Assembly: GCA_036505615.1 (NCBI GenBank) | Contig: DASXTB010000167.1 | Coordinates: forward strand, 1-26,043 | Origin: DASXTB01 sp036505615 | Lineage (GTDB): Bacteria > Acidobacteriota > UBA6911 > JACQSX01 | Direction: 5' to 3' | DNA: 26,043 nucleotides | Shown here: positions 7,533 to 14,931 of the stretch, in pieces | Position numbering within the stretch: the stretch's first letter is position 1 | How the letters are laid out: each line of letters opens with the position of its first letter | The notes under the pieces: model-generated | What the model was told of the DNA's origin: nothing | Database searches by the model: none | What the model saw: only the letters and a program-made list of their open reading frames with translations | Program-made: the position numbers and the translations under genes

Positions 7533-10397
7533 ATGGACTTCATTACCGTTCGCGGCGCCAGGGTGCATAATCTGAAGGGGATTTCTTGCAGCATCCCCCT
7601 GAATCACTTGACCGTAGTCACCGGCGTTTCAGGATCTGGCAAGTCGAGCCTGGCTTTTGACACATTGTATGCGGAAGGACAGCGGCGGTACGTCGAATCC
7701 CTTTCGGCTTATGCCCGGCAGTTCCTGGAACGAATGGAAAAACCCGCTGTAGAAGAAATTCTGGGCATTAGTCCGGCAATTGCAATTCGTCAGAAGAACA
7801 CCTCCAGAAATCCGCGCAGTACGGTGGGAACGGTGACTGAAATTTACGACTTTCTCCGCCTCGCCTATGCGCGGGTCGGCCGCACTCTTTGCCGCAATTG
7901 CGGCCGCCTGATCAAGGCCGATTCCATCGACAGCACTGTGGAAACGCTGTTGCAGGCCGCCGGGCTGCGCGCTCACCTTCTGTTTCCATTGCGGGGGAGC
8001 GCTTTCGATCTATCGATCGGGAGCCCGGACAAGGACGAAAAGCAACTGGCCTCGATCGTTCTTGATAACTTAAAAAAGCAGGGTTTTCGGCGGCTTTTTC
8101 TGCACGGTGCGACCGTTGAAGTCGATTCCTTAGGGGGCGTCCAATTTTCCATTGGATCTCATCGCGTAGTTGTCGATCGGCTTGAGATCCAAGCCTCTGA
8201 GACGCAGCGCCTCACGGATTCGCTGGAGCTCTGCTTTCGAGAAGGGAACGGAGTGGCTGAGGTCTATCTGGCCGACAGCGGAGGACTTCCGGATGCGCTC
8301 AAGGCTCACACTGTGGATGCCACAGAAGCCACCGGTACGGCTGGAACGCTGCTCCGCTTCAGCCAGCGCTTTGAATGTTCACGCTGCGGGATTCCCTACA
8401 AACTCCCCGAGCCGAAGCTCTTTTCCTTCAACAATCCCTACGGCGCGTGTCCCGTCTGCCAGGGTTTTGGGAACACCGTCAACCTGGACCTAAATCGAAT
8501 TATCCCGGACCCCTCACGCTCCATCGCCGAAGAGCCTGTTGATCCCTGGTGCAAGCCGCGCTATCGGAGCTTTCAGAAACGGTTGAAAGAATTCGCGGAG
8601 CGAAAAGGAATCGATATCCATATTCCCTACTGCGATCTCTCTGATGAGGAAAAACGCTGGATTTTCGAAGGCGAGGGAAAGTTCCCCGGCATTCGCGGAT
8701 TTTTTGATTACCTGGAAACCAAGAAATACAAAATACACGTTCGCATCCTGATCAGCCGTTACCGGGGATACACGGTGTGCAGCGAGTGCGGAGGCGAGAG
8801 ACTGCGCCGGGAAGCCTTGGATGTGTATCTCGGAGGGAAGCGAATTACGCAGCTGACCGCCCTCACCATAGGTGCGGCCGCATCTTTCTTCGAGGCGCTG
8901 ACCCTGGCACCCACAGAGCGGGCGGTCGCAGACCGGCTAATTCGCGAGATCCGTTCCCGGCTGGATTTTCTGCTGCGGGTCGGCCTCGACTATCTGACCC
9001 TTGATAGGCTGGCTTCAACACTGAGCGGTGGTGAGGCACAGCGAATTCAGCTGGCCACAGCCCTGGGTTCTTCGCTGGTGGGATCACTTTATGTGCTCGA
9101 CGAGCCCAGTATCGGTCTTCACTCTCGGGATAGCAGCCGCTTAATTGAAATCCTGAAGAAGCTGAAAGGTGTGGGGAACACGGTGCTGGTTGTGGAACAT
9201 GACCGCGAGATGATCGAAGCAGCCGACCACATCATCGACATCGGGCCTGGGGCAGGCGAGTCGGGAGGGCATATTGTTCATGAAGGGAATATCCCTTCGC
9301 TGCTGGCGAACCCTCGATCTTTGACTGCCCGTTACCTTAACTCGGATCTTCGCATCGCTACACCGGTGTTTCGCCGCCAGAGCAATGGGCAGGAAATCGT
9401 AATCCGGGGGGCGCGCCAGCACAATCTTAAGAGCATAGAAGTCCGTATTCCCCTCAACATGATGGTCTGCATCACCGGAGTCTCCGGAAGCGGGAAGTCG
9501 ACTCTGGTGCACGACGTGCTGTACGCGGAACTGAGAAGACAAAAGGGGGAATGGAAAGAGCCTGTAGGCACATTGGATGAGCTGAGCGGAGCCAAATTAG
9601 TCACCGAGGTTCTGTTGGTCGATCAGTCCCCTATCGGAAAGACCCCGCGATCCAATCCGATTACCTACATCAAGGCCTTCGATGAAATACGCCACATCTT
9701 CGCTTCCACGCGAGACGCAGCCGCGAAAAATTTCACTCCCGGGAATTTCTCATTCAACGTCCCGGGTGGACGGTGCGAAACGTGCGAAGGATCCGGAACA
9801 GTTACTGTCGAGATGCAATTCCTCGCGGATGTAGAGCTGACCTGTGAAGATTGCAAGGGGACCCGCTTCAAACCGTCGGTACTGGAAGTAATGTATCGCG
9901 GAAAAAATATTCACGACGTGTTAAACATGACGGTGCGCGAGGCGATTTCGTTCTTCTTCAGCCATAAGCAACTGGTCAAGAAGCTCAAAGTTCTGGATGA
10001 AGTAGGGCTGGGTTACGTGCGGCTGGGACAGTCTTCCACGACGCTGAGCGGAGGCGAAGCGCAGCGCATCAAGCTGGCATCGTTTTTAATAAAGAAGACC
10101 TCCCAGAGACCGCTTTTTATCTTTGACGAGCCGACCACCGGCCTTCACTTTGATGACATCAACAAACTGCTGAAGGCTTTCGATCGCTTGATAAAGGAAA
10201 GAGCGTCGCTGGTCGTTATCGAGCACAACCTGGACGTGATTAAATGCGCCGATTGGATCATCGACCTGGGACCGGAAGGCGGAGATCGAGGGGGCGAGAT
10301 TGTCGCCGTGGGCCGGCCAGAAGATGTGGCGCGAAACAAGAAGTCGTATACGGGACAGTATTTGAGGAATTATTTGAATGGGAGGCGGCAATCCTGA
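7533..10397 (+). CDS. uvrA: UvrABC excinuclease subunit UvrA
   Basis: UvrA is the damage-sensing ABC-type ATPase of nucleotide excision repair; it loads UvrB at lesions. The 954-residue protein has both ATPase halves: Walker A GVSGSGKS at 31-38 and 649-656, and signature LSGGEAQRI around 497 and 838 with DEP Walker B motifs. Zinc-binding cysteines are visible at 282/285 with 306/309, and at 748/751 with 771/774; a further CxxC lies at 416/419. Length matches the canonical enzyme. The stretch after SPIGKTPRSNP reads ITYIKAFDEIR rather than the usual ATYTGVF-type sequence, so it may belong to a divergent UvrA lineage. The ATG has no Shine-Dalgarno. Its TGA stop overlaps the first unit of a heptad repeat. 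It is transcribed alone, from a candidate promoter at 7414. Confidence 0.95.
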   Translation: MDFITVRGARVHNLKGISCSIPLNHLTVVTGVSGSGKSSLAFDTLYAEGQRRYVESLSAYARQFLERMEKPAVEEILGISPAIAIRQKNTSRNPRSTVGTVTEIYDFLRLAYARVGRTLCRNCGRLIKADSIDSTVETLLQAAGLRAHLLFPLRGSAFDLSIGSPDKDEKQLASIVLDNLKKQGFRRLFLHGATVEVDSLGGVQFSIGSHRVVVDRLEIQASETQRLTDSLELCFREGNGVAEVYLADSGGLPDALKAHTVDATEATGTAGTLLRFSQRFECSRCGIPYKLPEPKLFSFNNPYGACPVCQGFGNTVNLDLNRIIPDPSRSIAEEPVDPWCKPRYRSFQKRLKEFAERKGIDIHIPYCDLSDEEKRWIFEGEGKFPGIRGFFDYLETKKYKIHVRILISRYRGYTVCSECGGERLRREALDVYLGGKRITQLTALTIGAAASFFEALTLAPTERAVADRLIREIRSRLDFLLRVGLDYLTLDRLASTLSGGEAQRIQLATALGSSLVGSLYVLDEPSIGLHSRDSSRLIEILKKLKGVGNTVLVVEHDREMIEAADHIIDIGPGAGESGGHIVHEGNIPSLLANPRSLTARYLNSDLRIATPVFRRQSNGQEIVIRGARQHNLKSIEVRIPLNMMVCITGVSGSGKSTLVHDVLYAELRRQKGEWKEPVGTLDELSGAKLVTEVLLVDQSPIGKTPRSNPITYIKAFDEIRHIFASTRDAAAKNFTPGNFSFNVPGGRCETCEGSGTVTVEMQFLADVELTCEDCKGTRFKPSVLEVMYRGKNIHDVLNMTVREAISFFFSHKQLVKKLKVLDEVGLGYVRLGQSSTTLSGGEAQRIKLASFLIKKTSQRPLFIFDEPTTGLHFDDINKLLKAFDRLIKERASLVVIEHNLDVIKCADWIIDLGPEGGDRGGEIVAVGRPEDVARNKKSYTGQYLRNYLNGRRQS

Positions 10398-10490
10398 TTG
10401 CGGATTGTGGATTGCGGATTGCGGATTGCGGATCGCGGATTTGGAACGTGAGAAAAACCGAGCAATCCAGAAAATCCGCAATGCGATTGG
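10396..10490. repeat. Heptad repeat overlapping the uvrA stop codon
   Basis: Seven consecutive 7-nt units of type GATTGCG run from 10396 to 10444. The first overlaps the uvrA TGA (10395-10397). A short complementary patch with AATCCGCAAT follows at about 10470-10490, so a hairpin with a long left arm is possible. It sits between the converging uvrA and vapC genes, where it could serve as a terminator, though no T-tract is seen. Confidence 0.8.
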
Positions 10491-10515
10491 GCTTTCAGTG
10501 GCGCCTCGACTTCGC

Positions 10516-10902
10516 TTAGCGAATGACCTGTATCCTCACGCCAAGCTTCACAGCCTTCCAACCCCGATCAGTTGTAAGCACGTCGACGGAGAGCCGCTGC
10601 GCCAGGGCAAGGCAGGCACGGTCGGCCAAAGAAAGCCCAACTTGCTTCGTTTCTTTTCGCAGAAGACCGGTAGCAAACGCGCACTCTTCATCAAACGGAA
10701 AAATATCCAGACCAAGGCCGGTAAGAGCCAGCCGAATGGGTTTTTCGGGCATTCCTGCCTCTGTCAGTTTCGCGACCACTTCAGAGACGTTCACCGCACT
10801 CATGGCAGCACCCGGAAGGCTTGCACCAACCGCTTTACTTCCCTCCTCGGAATTCAAAAGGGCCAAGAGAGCAGAAGCATCCAGCACCACGCGATTACTC
10901 AT
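10516..10902 (-). CDS. vapC: PIN-domain ribonuclease toxin, VapC type
   Basis: VapC toxins are Mg2+-dependent endoribonucleases that cleave tRNA or rRNA unless held by a VapB antitoxin. The 128-residue protein starts VVLDASALLALL and keeps the four PIN acidic residues: Asp8, Glu41 (VSEVVAKL), Asp94 (LSLADRACLALA) and Asp112 (LTTDRGW). Size is typical. Its start overlaps the end of the upstream AbrB-like gene by 8 bp, the usual antitoxin-toxin coupling. No residue is missing, so it is presumably active. The cellular target cannot be predicted. Confidence 0.85.
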   Translation of the reverse strand: MSNRVVLDASALLALLNSEEGSKAVGASLPGAAMSAVNVSEVVAKLTEAGMPEKPIRLALTGLGLDIFPFDEECAFATGLLRKETKQVGLSLADRACLALAQRLSVDVLTTDRGWKAVKLGVRIQVIR

Positions 10903-11152
10903 TCTTCGCTTCCCTGCGCCTCTGTCGGATCAACTCCCCGGAGAGATCTCTCTGTTTGGGAACATAATGCCGAACCAGACGCTGAGCTCGATTGATGGCC
11001 TGACGGGGAGACAGGATTTTGAGCTCCTCGTCTTCCAGCACTATCGTGACTTCATCTCCCGGCTGCAGCCCGAGCGCCTGCCGATACTGGGAAGGGACCA
11101 CGACTCGACCACCTTTTCCAATTCTTGTCCTAAAATTTCTTATATGGATCAT
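10895..11152 (-). CDS. vapB: AbrB/MazE-fold antitoxin, VapB type
   Basis: This small DNA-binding protein should neutralise the adjacent PIN toxin and repress the operon. Residues 5-50 match the swapped-hairpin AbrB fold (RIGKGGRVVVPSQYRQALGLQPGDEVTI). The basic C-terminal tail to residue 85 is the likely toxin-binding arm. The ATG at 11152 has a good Shine-Dalgarno, AGAGGG, 8 nt upstream. The gene overlaps vapC by 8 bp, and a candidate promoter lies at 11179-11207. Confidence 0.85.
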   Translation of the reverse strand: MIHIRNFRTRIGKGGRVVVPSQYRQALGLQPGDEVTIVLEDEELKILSPRQAINRAQRLVRHYVPKQRDLSGELIRQRRREAKNE

Positions 11153-11178
11153 TTATGTCCCTCTGCCATTTTATAATC

Positions 11179-11207
11179 TATCTACCATTATCTGACTCAG
11201 GTGTCAA
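11179..11207 (-). promoter_or_regulatory. Putative vapBC promoter and operator
   Basis: On the minus strand, a perfect -35 TTGACA (11207-11202) is followed by a 17-nt spacer and a weak -10 TAGATA (11184-11179). The -10 lies inside a small inverted repeat, ATAAT/ATTAT, which could be the VapB operator. Consensus match only. Confidence 0.4.
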
Positions 11208-11324
11208 TATCTCCATCTAGAGGCAGAAAGCAGAAGTGTCGTTAGAACAATGCAGCTGAATGTCTGGAGTGATAAGCCGATGGCTACCATATGGAATTCC
11301 GTTAGACCATTCCGAGTGCGACCC

Positions 11325-11359
11325 TGCCTCCCACCTCCTACCTCCTGCCTCCTGCCTTA
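11325..11359. repeat. Heptad repeat overlapping the ymdB stop codon
   Basis: Five consecutive 7-nt units of type TGCCTCC/CACCTCC run to the ymdB stop (11357-11359), which is part of the last unit. A purine-rich, partly complementary patch lies at about 11219-11237. This is the only obvious structure in the 200-bp gap between vapB and ymdB. Confidence 0.7.
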
Positions 11360-12136
11360 CTCCCAGCGGCTGACGCGTTGAATACCGCGGGCACGGCCGC
11401 TGGCCTCATCAATATCGACGACCACGGCGCTCAGTTTTGGTTTCTTTTCGGCAGGCTCAAACTTCTTTTGTGGAATCTGCAGCAGGAACCGATCGATGGC
11501 CCCTTGCTTCTCCATACCAATGACTGAATCGGAAGACCCGGTCATTCCCACATCGCTGATATAGGCGGTACCACCGTCCTGTACCGACTCATCGGCGGTG
11601 GTCACGTGCGTATGGGTCCCGACGACAGCGCTGGCGCGCCCGTCCACATAGCTGGCAAAAGCAATTTTTTCCGAAGTGGTCTCGGCATGGAAATCTACAA
11701 ACAGCACGCGAGCCTCCGCCAGTTGGTTTTCACGCAGAGAATCAAATGTCCGGAAGGGGCAGTCAATGGGCGGCATGAAAATGCGTCCCTGCAAATTGAG
11801 CACCGCCACGGGCACGTCGCCAACCGCGCTCTTCCAAAACCCGAATCCCGGAACTCCCGGCGGATAATTGGCAGGACGCAACATTCGCTTTTCGCTTCTC
11901 AGAAAATCGAAGGATTCCTTTCTGTCCCAGACGTGGTTGCCTGAGGTCAAAACATCGGCGCCTCCGGCTAATAACTCCTCTCCGATCTGAGCCGTCACCC
12001 CAAATCCGGCAGCGGCATTCTCGCAATTGACGATGGCCAGATCAATCCCGTAATCCTGCTTTAGTAATGGGAGATGGCTGAGCGCAATTTTGCGCCCTGC
12101 TTTGCCGACGATGTCGCCGATGAAGAGAATTTTCAC
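11357..12136 (-). CDS. ymdB: YmdB-family metallophosphoesterase
   Basis: YmdB proteins are binuclear-metal phosphodiesterases; the Bacillus enzyme hydrolyses 2',3'-cyclic nucleotides, and its gene neighbours rny. The 259-residue product has Asp8 in GDIVGKAG, Glu39-Asn40 in NCENAAAGFG, Asn67-His68 in SGNHVWD, His150 in DFHAE, and His175/His177 in GTHTHV, a full metal-binding set. A DVGMTG motif follows at about residue 195. It starts at a GTG (12136) without a visible Shine-Dalgarno. It lies downstream of rny, separated by 88 bp containing an octad palindrome. The pairing suggests a shared role in RNA turnover, cyclic phosphates being products of RNA cleavage. Confidence 0.9.
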   Translation of the reverse strand: MKILFIGDIVGKAGRKIALSHLPLLKQDYGIDLAIVNCENAAAGFGVTAQIGEELLAGGADVLTSGNHVWDRKESFDFLRSEKRMLRPANYPPGVPGFGFWKSAVGDVPVAVLNLQGRIFMPPIDCPFRTFDSLRENQLAEARVLFVDFHAETTSEKIAFASYVDGRASAVVGTHTHVTTADESVQDGGTAYISDVGMTGSSDSVIGMEKQGAIDRFLLQIPQKKFEPAEKKPKLSAVVVDIDEASGRARGIQRVSRWE

Positions 12137-12168
12137 GATCGTTGTCAGTAGGCGTGGTCAGGTCAGCG

Positions 12169-12208
12169 GGTTAGCAGGTTACCTGCTTACCTGCTAACCT
12201 GCTAACCG
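12169..12208. repeat. Octad palindrome between rny and ymdB
   Basis: Five consecutive 8-nt units (GGTTAGCA turning into its complement GCTAACCT) form a hairpin with an 11-bp stem, GGTTAGCAGGT/ACCTGCTAACC. It lies between rny and ymdB and could attenuate or process the transcript. There is no T-tract. Confidence 0.75.
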
Positions 12209-12224
12209 TTTGACTGGGACCGAT

Positions 12225-13784
12225 CTATCGAGCATAATCCACGACGCGCATTTCACGAATCACTGTCACCTTGATTTGTCCGGGATACTGCAATTCAGTT
12301 TCGATTTTCTTGGTGATGTCCTTGGTCAACCAGAGCGCTTGTTCGTCTGAAACCTTGCTGCTCTCGACTATGATGCGGATCTCGCGGCCCGCCTGCAGCG
12401 CAAACGCTTTAGCCACCCCGCTGAATGACTCGGCGAGGCTCTCAAGTTTTTCCAGCCGCTTGACATAGCTCTCCAGGATTTCCCGGCGCGCTCCTGGACG
12501 CGCCGCCGAAATCGCGTCGGCCGCCTGGACTAAGACTGCCTCCAAAGATCGAAACTCCACGTCGAAATGGTGGCATTCCATGGCGTGGATCACTTCGGGA
12601 GACTCTCCGAATTTACGCAGCATCTCCACGCCCAACTGTACATGGGTGCCTTCGATTTCGCGATCCACCGCTTTGCCGATGTCGTGTACTATCCCGGCCC
12701 GCTTGGCGACTGTTGGGTTAGCGTGACACTCGGCGGCCATGATGCCGGCCAGATTGGCAACTTCGATGGAATGGTGCAGCACATTTTGCCCGTAGCTGGT
12801 CCGGTACTTCAGCCGGCCCAGCATCCTGAGAATCTCAGAATGAAAATCGTGCACGCCGACCTCGAAAGCAGCCGCCTCTCCCTCCTGGACAATACGGCTT
12901 TCCAGTTCCGCGCGCGCCTTTTCCACCACCTCTTCAATACGAGCCGGGTGGATGCGGCCATCGTCAATCAGTTGCTCTATAGCCATTCGCGCCACTTCGC
13001 GTCGCACCGGATCGAATCCGGAAAGTATGATCGCGCCCGGAGTGTCATCCACAATCAAATCCACCCCTGTGGCCTGCTCCAGAGCCCGGATATTCCTCCC
13101 TTCCCGGCCGATAATGCGGCCCTTCATCTCTTCTGAAGGAAGGTCGACGACCGAGACAGTCGATTCCACCACGTGCTCGGCCGCGCATCTTTGAATCGCC
13201 TGCACGATAATCTTGCGCGCCTCTCGCTGCGCTACTTCCCTCGCTTCGTCCTCGATCTTCTTGATCGTCTGAGAGCTCTCTCGCATCGCTTCTGCTTCAA
13301 GATTCTTGAAGAGTTGCTTCTTGGCCTCGTCAATTGTCATGCTCGAAATGCGCTCCAGACTGTGCAGCTCTGCTTCGATCAAACTTTGATATTTCTGGTC
13401 CAGTTCCTGCTGGGCCTTCTCGCGCGCCGCAATCTCCACCAACCGCCGTTCCAGATCGCTTTCCTTCACCAGCACGGCGTTCTCACGCTTGTCCAGGTTG
13501 TCTTCCTTCTGGGCCACCCGCCGCTCGCCCGTCGATAATTCCTGCTTTCCCTCCCGGACTTGCCGGTCGAACTCCAATTTCAGGGTGTAGATTTCCTCTT
13601 TGGCCTCAACCAGCTTTTCCTTCTTCAGCTTTTCGGCGTCGTTCTGGGCCTGGTTAAGCAGTTTTTGCGCTTCGGTTTCGGCTTGAGTCAGCTTGCGGTC
13701 AATGACTTTGCGCTTGGTGAAGTAAAAGATAAGAATTCCAGCGGCCAGCAGTGCGGCGATCAAAACTACCAGTCCTGCCTGCAT
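12225..13784 (-). CDS. rny: Ribonuclease Y
   Basis: RNase Y is a membrane-anchored endoribonuclease that starts mRNA decay in bacteria lacking RNase E-type control. The 519-residue protein has an N-terminal membrane helix (residues 5-22), a long charged coiled coil (about 28-200), and a KH RNA-binding domain with the GREG loop at 226-229. An HD phosphohydrolase domain follows, with His367-Asp368 in GIVHDIGKAVD and a downstream HH at about 407. Length and domain order match the family. The ATG at 13784 has a Shine-Dalgarno TAGGAG 6 nt upstream. A probable 6S RNA gene precedes it on the same strand, so rny may receive some read-through from that strong promoter. Confidence 0.96.
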   Translation of the reverse strand: MQAGLVVLIAALLAAGILIFYFTKRKVIDRKLTQAETEAQKLLNQAQNDAEKLKKEKLVEAKEEIYTLKLEFDRQVREGKQELSTGERRVAQKEDNLDKRENAVLVKESDLERRLVEIAAREKAQQELDQKYQSLIEAELHSLERISSMTIDEAKKQLFKNLEAEAMRESSQTIKKIEDEAREVAQREARKIIVQAIQRCAAEHVVESTVSVVDLPSEEMKGRIIGREGRNIRALEQATGVDLIVDDTPGAIILSGFDPVRREVARMAIEQLIDDGRIHPARIEEVVEKARAELESRIVQEGEAAAFEVGVHDFHSEILRMLGRLKYRTSYGQNVLHHSIEVANLAGIMAAECHANPTVAKRAGIVHDIGKAVDREIEGTHVQLGVEMLRKFGESPEVIHAMECHHFDVEFRSLEAVLVQAADAISAARPGARREILESYVKRLEKLESLAESFSGVAKAFALQAGREIRIIVESSKVSDEQALWLTKDITKKIETELQYPGQIKVTVIREMRVVDYAR

Positions 13785-13831
13785 GATGGGCTCCTACAGG
13801 AAGATTCAGGACGGGCAAAAGGAAGGAGAAC

Positions 13832-14011
13832 TCCCCGCTTCGCCGTGTGACATGCCTTTATTTGAATCCTATTTACTAGGTGGGTGTCCTACTGTGCGCT
13901 TTAGGGAATCTCATGAAGAGCTTCACACACGGCGCAACAGACGCGGACTCCCGATTCAAACAAGGAAAGACTCAAATAAATTTTGTCATCACCAACGTCG
14001 CAGGGGGTCCC
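13832..14011 (-). ncRNA. ssrS: Probable 6S RNA
   Basis: 6S RNA imitates an open promoter and sequesters housekeeping RNA polymerase. The 200-bp gap between zapA and rny has no ORF but has its own strong promoter, and its transcript folds as one long rod. UUUAUUUGAGUC (13980-13969) pairs with GAUUCAAAUAAA (13868-13857) over 12 bp with one G-U pair. The distal arm 13948-13932 pairs with 13899-13886 (GUCC/GGAC, CUGU/ACAG and GCGC/GCGC). A large internal loop separates these helices. More helices can form outward (UGAC/GUCA, CGUUG/CGGCG, CCCC/GGGG). The length of about 180 nt and position beside zapA are typical of ssrS. Both ends are estimates. The alternative is a structured rny leader. Confidence 0.72.
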
Positions 14012-14017
14012 GAACTC

Positions 14018-14045
14018 ATTATATGCGTTTTCCTGACCGGGTCAA
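14018..14045 (-). promoter_or_regulatory. Strong promoter of the probable 6S RNA
   Basis: On the minus strand, a -35 TTGACC (14045-14040), a 16-nt spacer and a perfect -10 TATAAT (14023-14018) predict a start at about 14011. It is among the best consensus promoters I see in the window and lies just 11 bp beyond the zapA stop codon. That fits an independently transcribed RNA rather than simple read-through. Confidence 0.7.
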
Positions 14046-14055
14046 GGCAGCACTT

Positions 14056-14349
14056 TTATTTGCTCAACTGATCCAACAGCAGATTGCATTCGCTGATTTT
14101 CTGGTGATACCACTCATGGTCAGCGTTTCCGATCTCTCTCGCTCGGAACAGTTCATCTGCAATATTCAGTGCTGCCAGGATGGCAACTTTCACGGTATCG
14201 ACGGATGGAGTAGACTCAGAGACCTGCTTGAGCTTCTCATCCACGAATTCGGCCAGTCTTCGCACGTAAGCCGGATCGTTGCCACTTTTTATGCTGTAAA
14301 GCTGATTTAAAATTCTAACTTTAGTCACACCCGAGTCAGAACCTTCCAT
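14056..14349 (-). CDS. zapA: Cell division protein ZapA
   Basis: ZapA binds and bundles FtsZ filaments at the division ring. The 97-residue protein has the family N-terminal domain (VTKVRILNQLYSIKSGNDPAYVRRLAEFVDEKLKQ), a central VDTVKVAILAALNIADELF segment, and a C-terminal helix suited to coiled-coil tetramerisation. Size is right. It begins 2 bp after the stop codon of the zapB-like gene, so the two are translationally linked. The 6S RNA promoter follows its stop. Confidence 0.9.
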   Translation of the reverse strand: MEGSDSGVTKVRILNQLYSIKSGNDPAYVRRLAEFVDEKLKQVSESTPSVDTVKVAILAALNIADELFRAREIGNADHEWYHQKISECNLLLDQLSK

Positions 14350-14351
14350 GT

Positions 14352-14645
14352 CTATCCCAAGGTTTTCGACTCAAGCAGAGAAAGGGCTTCCAGAATTTTC
14401 TCTACTTTGTCCCGAACAATCTTCCTTTCATCTAAGAGTTTGGCAACTTCGCGTTGATTCGGAGAATGGGCCCGGGACAGAGATTCCATCCGGGCTCTCA
14501 ATTCGTCGATCTCACTCCGGAGTTGCGCATTTTCATTCTTTAAGGAACGAAAAAGTTCAACCGACTGCTGCAGTCGCTTTTGTAAGGCCAAAAGGGACTC
14601 TCGGTTCGAATCTTTTTCGGACACGTCGCTCTGAATCAGATTCAT
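14352..14645 (-). CDS. Small coiled-coil protein, ZapB-like
   Basis: The 97-residue product is almost wholly predicted coiled coil: heptads are visible in LQKRLQQSVELFRSLKNENAQLRSEIDELRARMESL and again in VRDKVEKILEALSLLE. There is no membrane segment. ZapB of Escherichia coli is a coiled coil that joins the Z ring through ZapA. Tight coupling (2 bp) to zapA here makes the same job likely, but sequence identity to ZapB itself cannot be claimed. The ATG at 14645 has no Shine-Dalgarno and overlaps a TATAAT string. A GTG at codon 8 is a possible alternative start. Confidence 0.75.
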   Translation of the reverse strand: MNLIQSDVSEKDSNRESLLALQKRLQQSVELFRSLKNENAQLRSEIDELRARMESLSRAHSPNQREVAKLLDERKIVRDKVEKILEALSLLESKTLG

Positions 14646-14659
14646 TATATAGGATTTAA

Positions 14660-14719
14660 GTCGAAAGTCGAACGTCGAAAGTCGAACGCCAAAGGTCGAA
14701 AGTCCAAAGTCGAAGGTCC
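14660..14719. repeat. Heptad repeat upstream of the zapB-like gene
   Basis: Eight consecutive 7-nt units of type GTCGAAA/GTCGAAC run from 14660 to 14715, followed by GTCC. They begin 15 bp from the zapB-like start codon. No complementary arm is seen, so unlike the others this one cannot fold on itself. Confidence 0.8.
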
Positions 14720-14786
14720 GGGTTGGGCACCAGTGGGTTATCCTGGACTATCGATCCTCGACACGCAGGGTCAGTCGCGGACCACC

Positions 14787-14855
14787 GGGGTCAGGTCTTC
14801 GGAATTCAAGTTTTGCCAGATGGGTATCAGAACTGAATTCCGAAGACCTGACCCC
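14787..14855. repeat. REP-like palindrome (GGGGTCAGG type)
   Basis: A 22-bp perfect inverted repeat (14787-14808 and 14834-14855) has outer ends GGGGTCAGGTCTTCGGAATT and its complement, with a loop of about 25 nt. The GGGGTCAGGTCTT end resembles palindromes I associate with REP-associated (IS200-like) tyrosine transposases. No such transposase is in the window, so this would be an orphan copy mobilised in trans. A further imperfect hairpin with GGGC/GCCC ends follows at about 14892-14915. Confidence 0.65.
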
Positions 14856-14931
14856 AGAGATTGGACTCGGGTTGCAGGGTTGCATGGCTCAGGGCGGAAG
14901 CGCAGCGGAGCCCAGGGATTGAACAGCGCTC

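Noticed and set aside
14644..14649. TATAAT as a promoter for the zapB-like gene.
   Set aside because: It overlaps the start codon, so transcription would begin inside the gene, and no -35 element is seen.
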